This document shows positions 19,751 through 29,217 of a DNA stretch of 64,000 bases, in pieces. The stretch covers positions 248,001-312,000 of the forward strand of contig NZ_SJSK01000002.1 in assembly GCF_004331645.1 (NCBI RefSeq), written 5' to 3'. The stretch's first letter is position 1; each line of letters begins with the position of its first letter. The notes under the pieces are model-generated. The model saw only the letters and a program-made list of their open reading frames with translations, made no database searches and was not told the origin of the DNA. The DNA comes from Pedobacter frigiditerrae. Lineage in GTDB: Bacteria > Bacteroidota > Bacteroidia > Sphingobacteriales > Sphingobacteriaceae. The translations under genes were made by a program, and so were the position numbers.

Positions 19751-19834
19751 TTAAACCTTTTTTCTTTTCTTCATCAGCAAAATGCCAATAAGCACTAACA
19801 AAACGCTGATCAGGATTTCCAAAACTAATTGCAT
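19751..19834 (-). CDS. 27-residue single-pass membrane microprotein
   Basis: Frame MQLVLEILISVLLVLIGILL followed by MKKRKKV: one long hydrophobic helix and a strongly basic tail, the layout of a type I-like small membrane peptide. It lies between the porin gene and the 41-residue ORF in another frame. The shape (helix plus positive tail) resembles KdpF, yet a true kdpF is already present at 25446. Too short for routine gene callers. Function unknown. Confidence 0.5.
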   Translation of the reverse strand: MQLVLEILISVLLVLIGILLMKKRKKV

Positions 19835-19840
19835 ATCGCA

Positions 19841-19870
19841 AAAGCATTCCCTTTTAAAAGGGAACGCTTT
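19841..19870 (-). promoter_or_regulatory. strong hairpin between porin and small membrane ORFs
   Basis: A 30-base near-perfect inverted repeat (arms of 15, one G-U pair when read on the minus strand, core CCCTTTTAAAAGGG). It begins 10 bases past the porin stop and is followed by only a short TTTT, so it looks more like a transcript-stabilising or partial-termination hairpin inside the operon than a full terminator. Confidence 0.55.
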
Positions 19871-19879
19871 ATTAATTAT

Positions 19880-20962
19880 TTAGAACGACACCGCAATACT
19901 TGCAGTAATTGTTGCATTGTGATTAACCAAACCTAGGTCTCTTGTAAACACCTTATCCTTGCTATCATATACTTTTCCCTCCAATCTAACCACCGCATTG
20001 CTTATCGGCGCATAATCTAGGTTCATAGAGTATCCCATCGTTTTAAAACCGTTTGGCGTTCCTGTAGCGATAAAGACACCATCCTTATCCTTGTAATATT
20101 CTGCCCTTGCAGCAACAGTGAATTTCGGATCGAACTTATATTGCGCAATCAGCACGGGAGAAATGATCTCGCTTTTTGCCGACTGTCCCTTTACTTTCTG
20201 TTGGGTGGCATAGTCAAATCCAGCGGTTATCCCAAACTCATCCGTTACCTGAGCAATCGCATAAAAGTTGTGATATAATCTGGTTACAGCTACTGCATTT
20301 ATCCCTTCTTTTCCTAGATAATTGCTATAGTTTAATGTTAATTTTCCAGTTGGTTTGTAGGTCAACTGAACTCCTCCCGCTGGCTTGCTGTTGCCATCAA
20401 CACGGTTGATACGCTGCCATCCATTAAGGTAGAACAGCGCGGCTGTAAACTGTCCTTCTGGAGAACCATAGGTAACCTTAGCTCCTGATTCATAATACGG
20501 CGTATTTTCCGATGATATGTTCCTAGTTAGTACCCAGCAATCTTTTGAGATTGCACTTTCAAATCCGATATGTGAAGAAAAGATACCCGCATCCACCCAG
20601 ATGTTCTGTGTTTCGCTCAGCTTGATTCCGGCATTTGCCTCAAAGATATTTTTAAGCACACCAGGTTCTGCTGCAAGGTTGGCATTGGTATAGGTACCAG
20701 CCATCAATGCTACATTTGCCCTGATTTTCCCACTATCATAGGCTGCCTTGATAAATCCAAGGTTTAGGTTTACTTCATTATGTCTGTTATGAGAATAAAC
20801 AAACCCAGGTCTATTGTTATTCACCGGCTCATTGAAATCATAGCCGTAATAGGTTTCAAGGTAGCCTGTAACTTTGATTTTTGGTATTTCTTGGGCATAG
20901 GAATAAATGGATGTGGCTAAAGCCATTGCGCTAAATAGTATTCTTTTCATATTGGTGTTCAT
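19880..20962 (-). CDS. outer-membrane beta-barrel porin of the kdp operon
   Basis: Protein of 360 residues with a signal peptide (ILFSAMALATSIYSYAQEIP) and alternating hydrophobic/polar strands ending in ASIAVSF, a typical beta-barrel C-terminus with a terminal phenylalanine. It resembles the OmpL-like porin family often called putative beta-barrel porin-2: KVTGYLETYYGYDFNEPVNN at the start of the mature protein and DSGKIRANVALMAGTYTNAN later. Position between kdpC and kdpD suggests that it lets K+ or osmolytes cross the outer membrane. In-frame start alternatives are 20962 and 20950. Confidence 0.83.
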   Translation of the reverse strand: MNTNMKRILFSAMALATSIYSYAQEIPKIKVTGYLETYYGYDFNEPVNNNRPGFVYSHNRHNEVNLNLGFIKAAYDSGKIRANVALMAGTYTNANLAAEPGVLKNIFEANAGIKLSETQNIWVDAGIFSSHIGFESAISKDCWVLTRNISSENTPYYESGAKVTYGSPEGQFTAALFYLNGWQRINRVDGNSKPAGGVQLTYKPTGKLTLNYSNYLGKEGINAVAVTRLYHNFYAIAQVTDEFGITAGFDYATQQKVKGQSAKSEIISPVLIAQYKFDPKFTVAARAEYYKDKDGVFIATGTPNGFKTMGYSMNLDYAPISNAVVRLEGKVYDSKDKVFTRDLGLVNHNATITASIAVSF

Positions 20963-21071
20963 TACTTGTATGTATATTTATTTTGATATTAAATCCTTTT
21001 CGGCGGGCCTACCAATAATCTTGTTTTGGCAAACGCTCTGACAAATGGCAAGCCCTCCGAATGGATAAGTG

Positions 21072-21635
21072 TTATTTAAGTTCGTCTAGTGCAATATTCA
21101 ATTTGAGGACGTTTATCGAGCTTGGTCCGAACAACCCTAAAAAGGGACCGTCAGTGTGTTTAACCACTAATTCGGTAATTTTACGCTCATCTATTTTACG
21201 AATGGCTGCAATCCTTTTAATCTGGATAATGGCACCCTGCTCAGAGATGTTCGGATCAAGACCACTTCCCGAAGCAGTTACCATATCTGCTGGGATGTCG
21301 GCTTTCTTAATGGTCGGATTATACTTCAATAAGGTATCGATGCGGTCGGAAACCGATTTCAGGTAGTCCTCATTTGAGGGTCCTTTATTCGAACCTGCTG
21401 AACCTGCTGCATTGTAGCCAACTGCCGATGGACGACCCCAGAAATATTCCGGACTGGTAAACGACTGGCCAAGCAGCGCATATCCCACTACCTTTCCGTT
21501 TTTGGTGATCTTTTCACCATCACCGTTTCCTTTAGAGAATTTTCCGGCCAAGGCAATGCTTAGTGGGTATAATATGCATAACAGTACGATGAGTACGAGT
21601 GTTAAGCGAATGGATTGAATGATATATTTTTTCAT
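21072..21635 (-). CDS. kdpC: KdpC, accessory subunit of the K+-transporting ATPase
   Basis: Protein of 187 residues with one N-terminal membrane helix (SIRLTLVLIVLLCILYPLSI) and a periplasmic domain. Family blocks are GYALLGQSFTSPEYFWGRPS, AVGYNAAGSAGSNKGPSNED, MVTASGSGLDPNISEQGAII and the C-terminal LGLFGPSSINVLKLNIAL. It holds the KdpFABC complex together and increases ATP affinity. It lies 18 bases downstream of kdpB in the same operon. Confidence 0.97.
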   Translation of the reverse strand: MKKYIIQSIRLTLVLIVLLCILYPLSIALAGKFSKGNGDGEKITKNGKVVGYALLGQSFTSPEYFWGRPSAVGYNAAGSAGSNKGPSNEDYLKSVSDRIDTLLKYNPTIKKADIPADMVTASGSGLDPNISEQGAIIQIKRIAAIRKIDERKITELVVKHTDGPFLGLFGPSSINVLKLNIALDELK

Positions 21636-21653
21636 TTTCTTTAATTTTAGGAC

Positions 21654-23684
21654 CTAAACAAAAAGGCCGACTAATAAATCAATTAATTTGATACCGATAA
21701 ATGGAGCCACCACGCCACCTATACCATAGATGAAAAGGTTTCTTCTGAGCAGTGCCGTAGCACCTATCGGTTTATAGGCAACACCTTTCAGTGCCAATGG
21801 GATCAAAATCGGAATGATGATCGCATTGAAAATCACTGCAGACATGATAGCACTCTCTGGACTGTGAAGCCCCATGATGTTCAAGCTTTGTAAAGCAGGG
21901 ATAGATGCTATAAACAATGCTGGTACGATTGCAAAATATTTGGCCACATCATTGGCAATTGAAAAAGTCGTTAATGTACCACGAGTGATGAGTAACTGTT
22001 TTCCAATCTCAACAATCTCAATCAGTTTGGTAGGATCATTATCAAGATCTACCATGTTACCAGCCTCTTTTGCGGCTTGTGTTCCACTGTTCATGGCCAC
22101 GCCAACATCAGCTTGCGCTAGTGCAGGAGCATCATTTGTTCCGTCGCCCATCATCGCTACCAATTTACCAAGTGCTTGCTCATCTTTAATGTAGTTCATC
22201 TTGTCTTCTGGTTTTGCTTCTGCAATGAAATCATCAACACCAGCTTTTTCAGCAATGTATTTAGCGGTTAGTGGATTATCTCCAGTTACCATCACTGTTT
22301 TTACACCCATTTTACGCAAGCGTTCAAAACGTTCGCTGATGCCAGGTTTAATGATATCCTGTAGCTCGATTACACCTAAGGCTTGCTCATTCTCACATAC
22401 AACCAGCGGAGTTCCGCCATTCGAAGAGATTTTTTTCACCTCATCCTCAATATCCATAGGAAAGCTGTTTCCTGCTTGCAATACAATATTTCTAATCGAA
22501 TCAAAAGCCCCCTTGCGAATTCTTCTACCATCTGGCGTATTTATTCCACTCGAACGAGTCTCAGCTGTAAACTTGATAAATTCTGCTCCAGAAGGTGCGG
22601 TTTCCAAAAAAATATGACCATCGCCTTTAGCTAGTTCGATAATTGATTTTCCCTCTGGTGTTTCATCAGATAGCGAGCTTAATACGCAGGCATCAGTAAA
22701 CTTTTTAATAATTACTCCAGCTGTTGGATAAAAATTGGTGGCCTTACGGTTACCAATGGTAATCGTACCAGTTTTATCCAATAACAATACATCAATATCG
22801 CCAGCTGTTTCAACCGCTTTACCAGATTTGGTAATTACGTTAGCTCTTAACGCCCTATCCATTCCTGCAATACCGATAGCCGATAAAAGACCACCAATTG
22901 TGGTTGGGATTAGGCAAACAAAAAGAGAGATCAATGCAGCTATGGTAATCGGCGTATTTGCATAGTCAGCAAATGGTTTAAGCGTTACACACACAATGAT
23001 AAACACCAAGGTAAAGCTAGCAAGCAAAATAGTCAATGCAATTTCATTAGGTGTTTTCTGACGTGAGGCACCTTCTACAAGGGCAATCATCTTATCAAGG
23101 AAACTTTCACCCGGCTCAGTGCTTACTTTTACTTTGATCTGGTCTGAAAGTACCTTTGTACCACCAGTTACCGAAGATTTATCACCTCCAGACTCCCTGA
23201 TTACTGGAGCTGATTCACCAGTAATTGCTGATTCGTCGATGGTGGCAATCCCTTCGATGATCTCTCCATCTGTGGGAATGGTATCACCGGTTTCGCATAA
23301 AAAAACATCTCCTTTTTTCAGTGAACTAGAAGAACGTACTTCTGTTTTTCCATTTTCTAATATCACTTTGGCAGGAGTTTCCTCACGGGTCTTGCGCAAG
23401 CTGTCTGCCTGTGCCTTTCCCCTTGCCTCGGCAATTGCCTCTGCGAAATTGGCAAACAGTACGGTCAATAGCAGTACCAGAAAGATAAAGAAGTTATATA
23501 GAGGTGAGCCTTGTCCTTGGTTACCGATTGAATAAACAGTAACATAGGCCATTATCAAAGTTCCAATCTCCACGGTAAACATTACCGGGTTCTTGATCAT
23601 TACTCGTGGGTCGAGTTTGATAAAGGATTGTTTCAGCGCAGTCTGCACCAAAGCAGGTTCGAATAATTTATTATTGGGTTTCAT
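21654..23684 (-). CDS. kdpB: KdpB, P-type ATPase subunit
   Basis: Catalytic subunit of 676 residues that hydrolyses ATP to drive K+ uptake. Visible are the actuator motif AITGES near 150, the phosphorylation motif DKTGTITIG with Asp near 302, nucleotide-binding and hinge motifs KGAF and TGDNPLTA, and [18 protein letters not shown] before the C-terminal membrane helices. Length matches the family (about 680). It starts 8 bases after the kdpA stop. Confidence 0.98.
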   Translation of the reverse strand: MKPNNKLFEPALVQTALKQSFIKLDPRVMIKNPVMFTVEIGTLIMAYVTVYSIGNQGQGSPLYNFFIFLVLLLTVLFANFAEAIAEARGKAQADSLRKTREETPAKVILENGKTEVRSSSSLKKGDVFLCETGDTIPTDGEIIEGIATIDESAITGESAPVIRESGGDKSSVTGGTKVLSDQIKVKVSTEPGESFLDKMIALVEGASRQKTPNEIALTILLASFTLVFIIVCVTLKPFADYANTPITIAALISLFVCLIPTTIGGLLSAIGIAGMDRALRANVITKSGKAVETAGDIDVLLLDKTGTITIGNRKATNFYPTAGVIIKKFTDACVLSSLSDETPEGKSIIELAKGDGHIFLETAPSGAEFIKFTAETRSSGINTPDGRRIRKGAFDSIRNIVLQAGNSFPMDIEDEVKKISSNGGTPLVVCENEQALGVIELQDIIKPGISERFERLRKMGVKTVMVTGDNPLTAKYIAEKAGVDDFIAEAKPEDKMNYIKDEQALGKLVAMMGDGTNDAPALAQADVGVAMNSGTQAAKEAGNMVDLDNDPTKLIEIVEIGKQLLITRGTLTTFSIANDVAKYFAIVPALFIASIPALQSLNIMGLHSPESAIMSAVIFNAIIIPILIPLALKGVAYKPIGATALLRRNLFIYGIGGVVAPFIGIKLIDLLVGLFV

Positions 23685-23692
23685 TATCGTTA

Positions 23693-25411
23693 TTATTTAA
23701 GCATGGTAAAATATTCTGCGAGCGGGCCTAGGGCCAGTGCAGGGAAATAAGATAGGGCGTTCAGCACCAAGATCACCGCAAAGGTCATCAAGGCAAAAGT
23801 CTTGGTATCTGTCTTTAGCGTACCAGCAGATTCCGGAATGAACTTTTTAGAAGCAAGCAGGCCTGCAATCGCAATCGGACCAATGATTGGAAGAAAACGG
23901 CCAAGAAAAATCAAGATACCCGTTGATAGATTCCAGAAAATATTGTTATCCCCAAGACCTTCAAATCCAGAGCCATTGTTCGCATTTGACGAGGTCATTT
24001 CATAGAGCATCTCGGAAAAACCGTGGAAACCAGGGTTGTTTAACCAAGCCTTAGGCTGAACTGCCCAGGCCGCATCCCCATAGTTGGTGAAAATGTAACT
24101 CGAAATCGCAGTTCCCACCAAGATCAGAAACGGACTCAGCAAGGTGATGATTGCGGCAATCTTGATCTCTCTAGCTTCGACCTTATGGCCCAGAAACTCA
24201 GGAGTCCTTCCCACCATTAGCCCTGAAATGAATACAGCGATGATCAGGTATATAAAATAATTGAGCAGTCCAACTCCACAACCGCCATAGAATGCATTGA
24301 TCATCATTCCCAACAACTGCCATGTGCCCGACATGGGCATGGTACTGTCGTGCATGCTGTTTACTGAACCGGTAGATATGATGGTCGTAACCGTAGACCA
24401 GTAGGCAGAGGCTGCAGGTCCGAAACGAACCTCCTTCCCTTCCATAGCACCGGTAGTCTGGGCAATACCCATTTTGGCCAGTGCAGGATTACCACCGAGT
24501 TCGGAACTCAGCATCGGGATCAGCAATAAGAAAAGTCCAATAGTCATCACCCCAAAGATTGTCCAGCCCAGTTTTCTTCTGCGGATGAAATACCCGAATG
24601 CAATTACCATGGCCATGGGGATGATTACCTGAGCAACAAGCTCAACAACATTCGTAAAGTAGCTCGGATTTTCAAAAGGATGTGCAGAGTTAGCACCGAA
24701 ATAGCCACCACCATTTGTGCCCAGATGTTTAATCGCAATCAGCTGTGCGGCAGGACCGCGTGAAACATTTACCGTATCGCCTTGCATCGAAATGAACTGG
24801 TCCTTGCCCTCATAACTTGCTGGGGTACCATTAAAGGTCAATATTAGTGCTACAACAATCGATAGTGGCAATAACAAACGGGTAATCGACCTAACAAAAA
24901 ACTCCCAGAAATTTCCTAGTGCTGTTGTGGTCTTGTCCCTAAACGCCTTAAATAATACAACCGCAGCTGCAATTCCTGTAGCTGCACTTACAAACTGAAG
25001 GAACATCAGCACAAATTGTTGTGTAAGGTAGCTTACACCGCTTTCGCCAGAATAATGTTGAAGATTACAGTTAGCCACAAAGCTTATAATGGTGTTAAAT
25101 GCTAAATCAGGAGTCATGCCTGGGTTACCATCGGGATTGAAAGGCAATTTATCCTGAAAGATCAGTACGAAAAAGCCGTAAACTAACCATAACAAATTAA
25201 TGGTCAATAGCGCTTTCAAGTGTTGCTTCCAGTTCATCTGTTCTTTGGTATTGATTCCAGAAAGCTTATAAATTCCGTTTTCGAGCGGTTTAAGGAAATC
25301 CGTCCATACCTTTTCCCCTGCAAATACCTTAGCGAGGTACTTTCCTAAAGGGACAGCAATCGCTAAGGTAATTAGGAAGGTGGCAATGATGCCAAGTAAT
25401 TCTGTGTTCAT
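23693..25411 (-). CDS. kdpA: KdpA, K+-binding subunit
   Basis: Polytopic membrane protein of 572 residues related to the SKT potassium-transporter superfamily. The ATG at 25411 ([20 protein letters not shown]) is chosen because the longer in-frame start overlaps kdpF and adds an implausible N-terminus. Selectivity-loop regions are visible: [51 protein letters not shown] and [15 protein letters not shown]. Ten or so hydrophobic helices follow. Same operon as kdpF and kdpB. Confidence 0.98.
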   Translation of the reverse strand: MNTELLGIIATFLITLAIAVPLGKYLAKVFAGEKVWTDFLKPLENGIYKLSGINTKEQMNWKQHLKALLTINLLWLVYGFFVLIFQDKLPFNPDGNPGMTPDLAFNTIISFVANCNLQHYSGESGVSYLTQQFVLMFLQFVSAATGIAAAVVLFKAFRDKTTTALGNFWEFFVRSITRLLLPLSIVVALILTFNGTPASYEGKDQFISMQGDTVNVSRGPAAQLIAIKHLGTNGGGYFGANSAHPFENPSYFTNVVELVAQVIIPMAMVIAFGYFIRRRKLGWTIFGVMTIGLFLLLIPMLSSELGGNPALAKMGIAQTTGAMEGKEVRFGPAASAYWSTVTTIISTGSVNSMHDSTMPMSGTWQLLGMMINAFYGGCGVGLLNYFIYLIIAVFISGLMVGRTPEFLGHKVEAREIKIAAIITLLSPFLILVGTAISSYIFTNYGDAAWAVQPKAWLNNPGFHGFSEMLYEMTSSNANNGSGFEGLGDNNIFWNLSTGILIFLGRFLPIIGPIAIAGLLASKKFIPESAGTLKTDTKTFALMTFAVILVLNALSYFPALALGPLAEYFTMLK

Positions 25412-25445
25412 TGTTTTAATTTTTAATGCTCGATGGGAGCGACAG

Positions 25446-25523
25446 TTAAAATTTTTCGGGTCTGATGAGTACGTAAACCATATACAGGAATACAAGTACT
25501 GAGATAATGAATAATGTGATCAT
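25446..25523 (-). CDS. kdpF: KdpF, small membrane subunit of the K+-ATPase
   Basis: Peptide of 25 residues, MITLFIISVLVFLYMVYVLI followed by RPEKF. The single helix with the YVLxRPEKF tail is the KdpF signature. KdpF sits at the KdpA/KdpB interface and stabilises the complex. Its ATG at 25523 follows the stop of a smaller upstream ORF by 5 bases and its stop lies 34 bases before kdpA. Confidence 0.9.
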   Translation of the reverse strand: MITLFIISVLVFLYMVYVLIRPEKF

Positions 25524-25528
25524 GGGCT

Positions 25529-25609
25529 TTAGATTTTTTCGAACCAATCGATTGATTTGTACACTACCCAACAGAGCAGTAGTAAAAAGAGAAATAGGAT
25601 TATCATCAT
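25529..25609 (-). CDS. 26-residue membrane microprotein heading the kdp operon
   Basis: Frame MMIILFLFLLLLCWVVYKSI followed by DWFEKI: one hydrophobic helix and a short polar tail. It ends 5 bases before kdpF, close enough for translational coupling, and starts right after the promoter region. Such a KSIDxFEKI-tailed peptide next to kdpF would be easy to miss because of its size. I recall similar peptides only vaguely; function unknown. Confidence 0.6.
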   Translation of the reverse strand: MMIILFLFLLLLCWVVYKSIDWFEKI

Positions 25610-25730
25610 AATGTGAATTGTTTTTAATCCCCAATACCAACTAATATACCAATAAAATAAATTTACAATTAACTACCTGATAAACAATTGATTAAAATAA
25701 AAAATTTAGTTAATATTTACCTACAAACAA

Positions 25731-25761
25731 AAAAACCCTTCCAAAATGGAAGGGTTTTTTT
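25731..25761 (-). terminator. strong bidirectional terminator between the sigma54 regulator and the kdp operon
   Basis: AAAACCCTTCCA and TGGAAGGGTTTT flank a 3-base loop, giving a 12-bp perfect stem with A/T tracts on both sides. It lies 24 bases past the response-regulator stop on the minus strand and separates that transcript from kdp. Confidence 0.88.
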
Positions 25762-25784
25762 CATATCGAGAAGGGAGGAAAATT

Positions 25785-27119
25785 TTAGGAGATATGGTAT
25801 TCTTCAATCTTTCTATAAAGTGTAGTTAGTCCTATCCCCAATAGCCTTGCAGTTTCAGTTTTATTGCCTCTGGTATGGTTAAGCACTCTAACAATGTGCT
25901 GTTTTTCTATAATTGCCATCTCCATTGAACCTCCAGAATCATTCACACTGTTGTTAAACTCATAGGGTAATAAATCAGCACCTATAACCTCGCCGTTGGC
26001 TAGTATTACAGCTCGCTCTATAATGTTCTTGAGTTCACGAATATTACCCTTCCAGTGGTGATTATTTAAATAATCTATAAAAGACTTGTCCATAGAAAGT
26101 TCATTTCGATTCACCTTAGCCGAAAATTCTTTCAGGTAATGTTTTGCTAACAAAACAATGTCACCTTTTCTTTGGGAAAGACTTGGAAGCAAGATTGCAA
26201 AAACCGACAAGCGATAATAAAGATCGGAACGGAAATTACCTTTGTCTGATTCTTCTTTCAGATCTCTATTTGTTGCAGCTATAATCCGAACGTTCACCTT
26301 ACTGGTTTGTGTACCTCCCATTTTAATGAAAGTTTGGTTTTCTAGCACCCGAAGTAACTTCGCCTGCAAATCGATGTTCATTTCGCCAATTTCATCAAGG
26401 AATAAGGTCCCTTCATTGGCTTCCTCTAGCAGTCCCTTTTTATCCTTATTGGCACCAGTAAATGCACCTTCTTTGTAACCAAATAGTTCACTCTCTAACA
26501 ACTCCGGATTAAAGCCACTACAATTTAATGCAACGAAAGGTTTATTCCGTCTCGGACTACCATAATGGATTGCCTGCGCAAAAACCTCCTTGCCCGTACC
26601 TGTTTCACCGAGCAATAATACCGTAGTATCAGTAACTGCAACCTTTTGAGCCAAGCTAATCGCTTCCTTAATTGCAGGAGAATTTCCTATTATGCTGTCG
26701 AAACTATGCTTTAAACCAACCCTTTTTTCAAGATCAAAAACCCTAACTTGCAGCTTTGCCTTTTCCAATGCCTTATGCAAAAGTGGGATAATCTTGTCGT
26801 TGTCATCACCTTTGGTAATATAATCGAAAGCACCATTGCGCATTGCGGTTACGCCATCAGCAATGGTTCCGAATGCCGTAAGATTGATTACTTCAACGTA
26901 TGGCCTGATCTTTTTGATTTCTGCAACCAGTTCGATACCATTGGCATCAGGGAGCTTAACATCACTAAGCACTACCATTACCTCGTTTAGGCTCAACAGT
27001 TTTAAGCCTTCTTTTGCCGTAGCAGCTTGGAGAACCTTAAATCCTTCGAGTTCGATGATCCGAGAAAGCAAACTTCTAATCTTACTTTCATCGTCAATGA
27101 TGAGTACAATGTGTTCCAT
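25785..27119 (-). CDS. NtrC-type sigma54-dependent response regulator
   Basis: Activator of 444 residues. ATG at 27119 (MEHIVLIIDDESKIRSLLSR) is preferred over 27143. The receiver has the acceptor Asp in VVLSDVKLPDANGI. The AAA+ domain has Walker A LGETGTGKEVFA, the sigma54-contact loop ELFGYKEGAFTGANKDKKGL, Walker B TLFLDEIGEM and arginine fingers in AATNRDLKEES with FRSDLYYRL. A Fis-type helix-turn-helix ends the protein (TRGNKTETARLLGIGLTTLY). It precedes the kdp operon and follows an M20 gene by 32 bases, so it is probably the partner of the split KdpD/kinase in place of the usual OmpR-type KdpE. Confidence 0.94.
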   Translation of the reverse strand: MEHIVLIIDDESKIRSLLSRIIELEGFKVLQAATAKEGLKLLSLNEVMVVLSDVKLPDANGIELVAEIKKIRPYVEVINLTAFGTIADGVTAMRNGAFDYITKGDDNDKIIPLLHKALEKAKLQVRVFDLEKRVGLKHSFDSIIGNSPAIKEAISLAQKVAVTDTTVLLLGETGTGKEVFAQAIHYGSPRRNKPFVALNCSGFNPELLESELFGYKEGAFTGANKDKKGLLEEANEGTLFLDEIGEMNIDLQAKLLRVLENQTFIKMGGTQTSKVNVRIIAATNRDLKEESDKGNFRSDLYYRLSVFAILLPSLSQRKGDIVLLAKHYLKEFSAKVNRNELSMDKSFIDYLNNHHWKGNIRELKNIIERAVILANGEVIGADLLPYEFNNSVNDSGGSMEMAIIEKQHIVRVLNHTRGNKTETARLLGIGLTTLYRKIEEYHIS

Positions 27120-27151
27120 AACAAATGTGATGTATTGCAGCAAATATAACG

Positions 27152-28297
27152 TTAGTTCTTCAAACCATCTACAATTGTAAACCTTGGAGGTATGTTACTA
27201 ACCCCTATTGTGTTTAATTTTCCAACAATAGGTACCAGCGCTTGGAGCAAATTGATATAAATATCTATTCCCTCTTCAATTTCTTCGATTAGAATAAATT
27301 CATTAGCAGTATGAGATCGAGAGGAACACCCGGGCCCCATCTTTACTGATGGCATATCTAACCAACCCTGATCAGAGCTGGTTGGCGAAAGATAGGTCTT
27401 TCTACCAAGGCTTATCCCTGCTACCACAACAGGGTGCAAAAGGTCAATATTAGATGGCTGGAGCACATTTGGCCTAACCTTTAGCATAACAGAGGTATGA
27501 TTAATCACCATGTTCAATATCTCCCTTTGGGTATAATTATGGTCAAAGCGAACATCCACAGTAAAACTGCAATCTCCAGGAACAATGTTGTGCTGGATTC
27601 CTGCATTAATCTGAGTTACTGTCATCTTTACAGGATCGGGAAGGTTATCTTGAATTGGGAATTTAAAGCTGGAAAACCACTCAATATCTTTCATCGCCTT
27701 ATAGATTGCATTGTCGCCCTCTTCCCGAGCAGCATGCCCCGAGCGGCCCTTGGCCAAACAGTCGATCACCATCGAGCCCTTTTCGGCAATGGCCATCTGC
27801 ATTTGGGTAGGCTCACCTACTATGGCAAAAGAAATGGGTGTCAGCTCAGAAAGAATACTCCTGACTCCATTCTCTCCAGAGGTCTCTTCTTCACCGGTAG
27901 CAGCTATGCAGATATTGAAGGGCAGACCTTGCTGTTCATAAAAGTAGATAAATGCGGCCATCAGCGAAACCAAAGCACCACCAGCATCGTTACTACCTAA
28001 ACCGTAGAGCTTTTCCTCATCTACAATTGGCAAGAAGGGATCATTGGTATACTGGCCATTTGGCTTTACGGTATCATGGTGAGAATTGAGGAGAATGGTT
28101 GGTTTTTGAAGGTCGAAATACTTGTTGTAAGCCCATACATTATTGTGTTTTCTTAAGGTCTGTACCTTATGGCTGGAAAAAAATGATTCGATCAGATCAG
28201 CAGTAGCCAATTCTTCCCCACTAAATGAAGGGGTTGCAATCAGTTTTTCTAACAAGTGGAACGCTTGGCTATATAAGTGGTTAAGGTCTTGGTTCAT
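27152..28297 (-). CDS. M20-family deacylase, ArgE-like
   Basis: Zinc-dependent amidohydrolase of about 381 residues (389 if it starts at 28324, which would overlap the upstream gene by 11 bases). Metal ligands are seen in LNSHHDTVKPN and YGLGSNDAGGALVSLM, with the catalytic Glu in AATGEEETSGENGV and a further ligand in FAIVGEPTQMQMAI; the final His lies in SRSHTANEFI. The lid domain carries KGRSGHAAREEGDNAIY. It looks like the N-acetylornithine (or N-succinylornithine) deacylase of Bacteroidota. The adjacent gene is an arginine-operon-type GNAT, but no other arg gene is nearby, so an acyl-amino-acid other than ornithine is possible. Confidence 0.88.
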   Translation of the reverse strand: MNQDLNHLYSQAFHLLEKLIATPSFSGEELATADLIESFFSSHKVQTLRKHNNVWAYNKYFDLQKPTILLNSHHDTVKPNGQYTNDPFLPIVDEEKLYGLGSNDAGGALVSLMAAFIYFYEQQGLPFNICIAATGEEETSGENGVRSILSELTPISFAIVGEPTQMQMAIAEKGSMVIDCLAKGRSGHAAREEGDNAIYKAMKDIEWFSSFKFPIQDNLPDPVKMTVTQINAGIQHNIVPGDCSFTVDVRFDHNYTQREILNMVINHTSVMLKVRPNVLQPSNIDLLHPVVVAGISLGRKTYLSPTSSDQGWLDMPSVKMGPGCSSRSHTANEFILIEEIEEGIDIYINLLQALVPIVGKLNTIGVSNIPPRFTIVDGLKN

Positions 28298-28313
28298 CGG
28301 GATTTCAAGGTGG

Positions 28314-28919
28314 TCAGTTTTCATGAGAATAGGTTTGGGTCTGTAATACTTGATTTGAGTTCAAAAGTTTGTTCTGTAACTGTGCTGGATCAAAAAGCAT
28401 GGCAGTGCAAAGGCAATTGCAGCAATGTTTGCGTTTCAAGATGTCATAATTGACACAACTCTTGCAGCCCTCCCAAAAATTGGGATCATGGGTAATTTGT
28501 TCGAAACCCACTGGCGAAAATCCAAGCTGTGAATTCATGCGCATGATTGCACTCCCGGAGGTAATACTAAATATCTTTGCATTAGGGAACATCCTACGTG
28601 ACATACGGAAAATCCTTTGCTTGATGCTCTTGGCAACGCCAGAGTTTCGAAACTTGGGTGCAACGATTAGCCCTGAATTGGAAACAAAATTTCCATTTTC
28701 CCAAGTCTCAAAGTAGGAAAATCCAACCCATTCGTCATTAGAAGTAACAGCGATCACAGCACGGCCGCTGTTGATTTTTTCTGCAATCATTTCTGGGGAA
28801 CGCTTCGCAATGCCCGATCCTCTAGCAATGGCAGATTTTTCAGTCTCTACTATTATTTCATCTGCATAACGTACGTCATCAGGCGTTGCGTTGCGCACAA
28901 AAATCATTTGGTTATTCAT
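28314..28919 (-). CDS. GNAT acyltransferase of the Bacteroidota arginine-operon type
   Basis: Acetyl/acyl-CoA N-acyltransferase of 201 residues. The acyl-CoA pocket is in GLIVAPKFRNSGVAKSIKQR and the family-specific start is FVRNATPDDVRYADEIIVET, with the block ARGSGIAKRSPEMIAEKINS. A cysteine-rich tail (WEGCKSCVNYDILKRKHCCN then CLCTAMLFDP) may bind metal. From memory, this exact architecture is the first gene of Bacteroidota arginine operons, where it acylates glutamate. Here it is coupled to an M20 deacylase and a sigma54 regulator instead. Confidence 0.83.
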   Translation of the reverse strand: MNNQMIFVRNATPDDVRYADEIIVETEKSAIARGSGIAKRSPEMIAEKINSGRAVIAVTSNDEWVGFSYFETWENGNFVSNSGLIVAPKFRNSGVAKSIKQRIFRMSRRMFPNAKIFSITSGSAIMRMNSQLGFSPVGFEQITHDPNFWEGCKSCVNYDILKRKHCCNCLCTAMLFDPAQLQNKLLNSNQVLQTQTYSHEN

Positions 28920-29077
28920 TTTTCTTTAGTTTTCATGCCACAGCATTTACAAAACAGGTGCCCTTCTGTAGCGCATCATCCAAAATCTATGTTTAAATAA
29001 AAAAAAGAGACAAAATAAATTTCCAGCCCACCACACTAAATTATGTGCCCTTCCATTTTGATAGGTTTATTTCCGAT

Positions 29078-29134
29078 ATGAAAGCTCAGTTGATAGGAGT
29101 AAAAGCTCACCTAAAAGAAAAATATCCTAATTAG
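29078..29134 (+). CDS. possible 18-codon leader peptide before aspartate kinase
   Basis: Short frame MKAQLIGVKAHLKEKYPN, four lysines among 18 residues, ending 11 bases before the first possible start of the aspartate kinase frame. Aspartokinases are often under lysine control, so an attenuator is conceivable, but no terminator hairpin is visible between the two. Weak call. Confidence 0.2.
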   Translation: MKAQLIGVKAHLKEKYPN

Positions 29135-29217
29135 AACTTGCAGCAATGGATTTCCTACAACGCATTGCTAAACGGCATACTTATGGCATCACCCCTCAGA
29201 AACACATAAACACAAAT

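Noticed and set aside
22201..22617. Long antisense frames across kdpB
   Set aside because: High-scoring only because kdpB codon usage leaves the opposite strand open; no motif.
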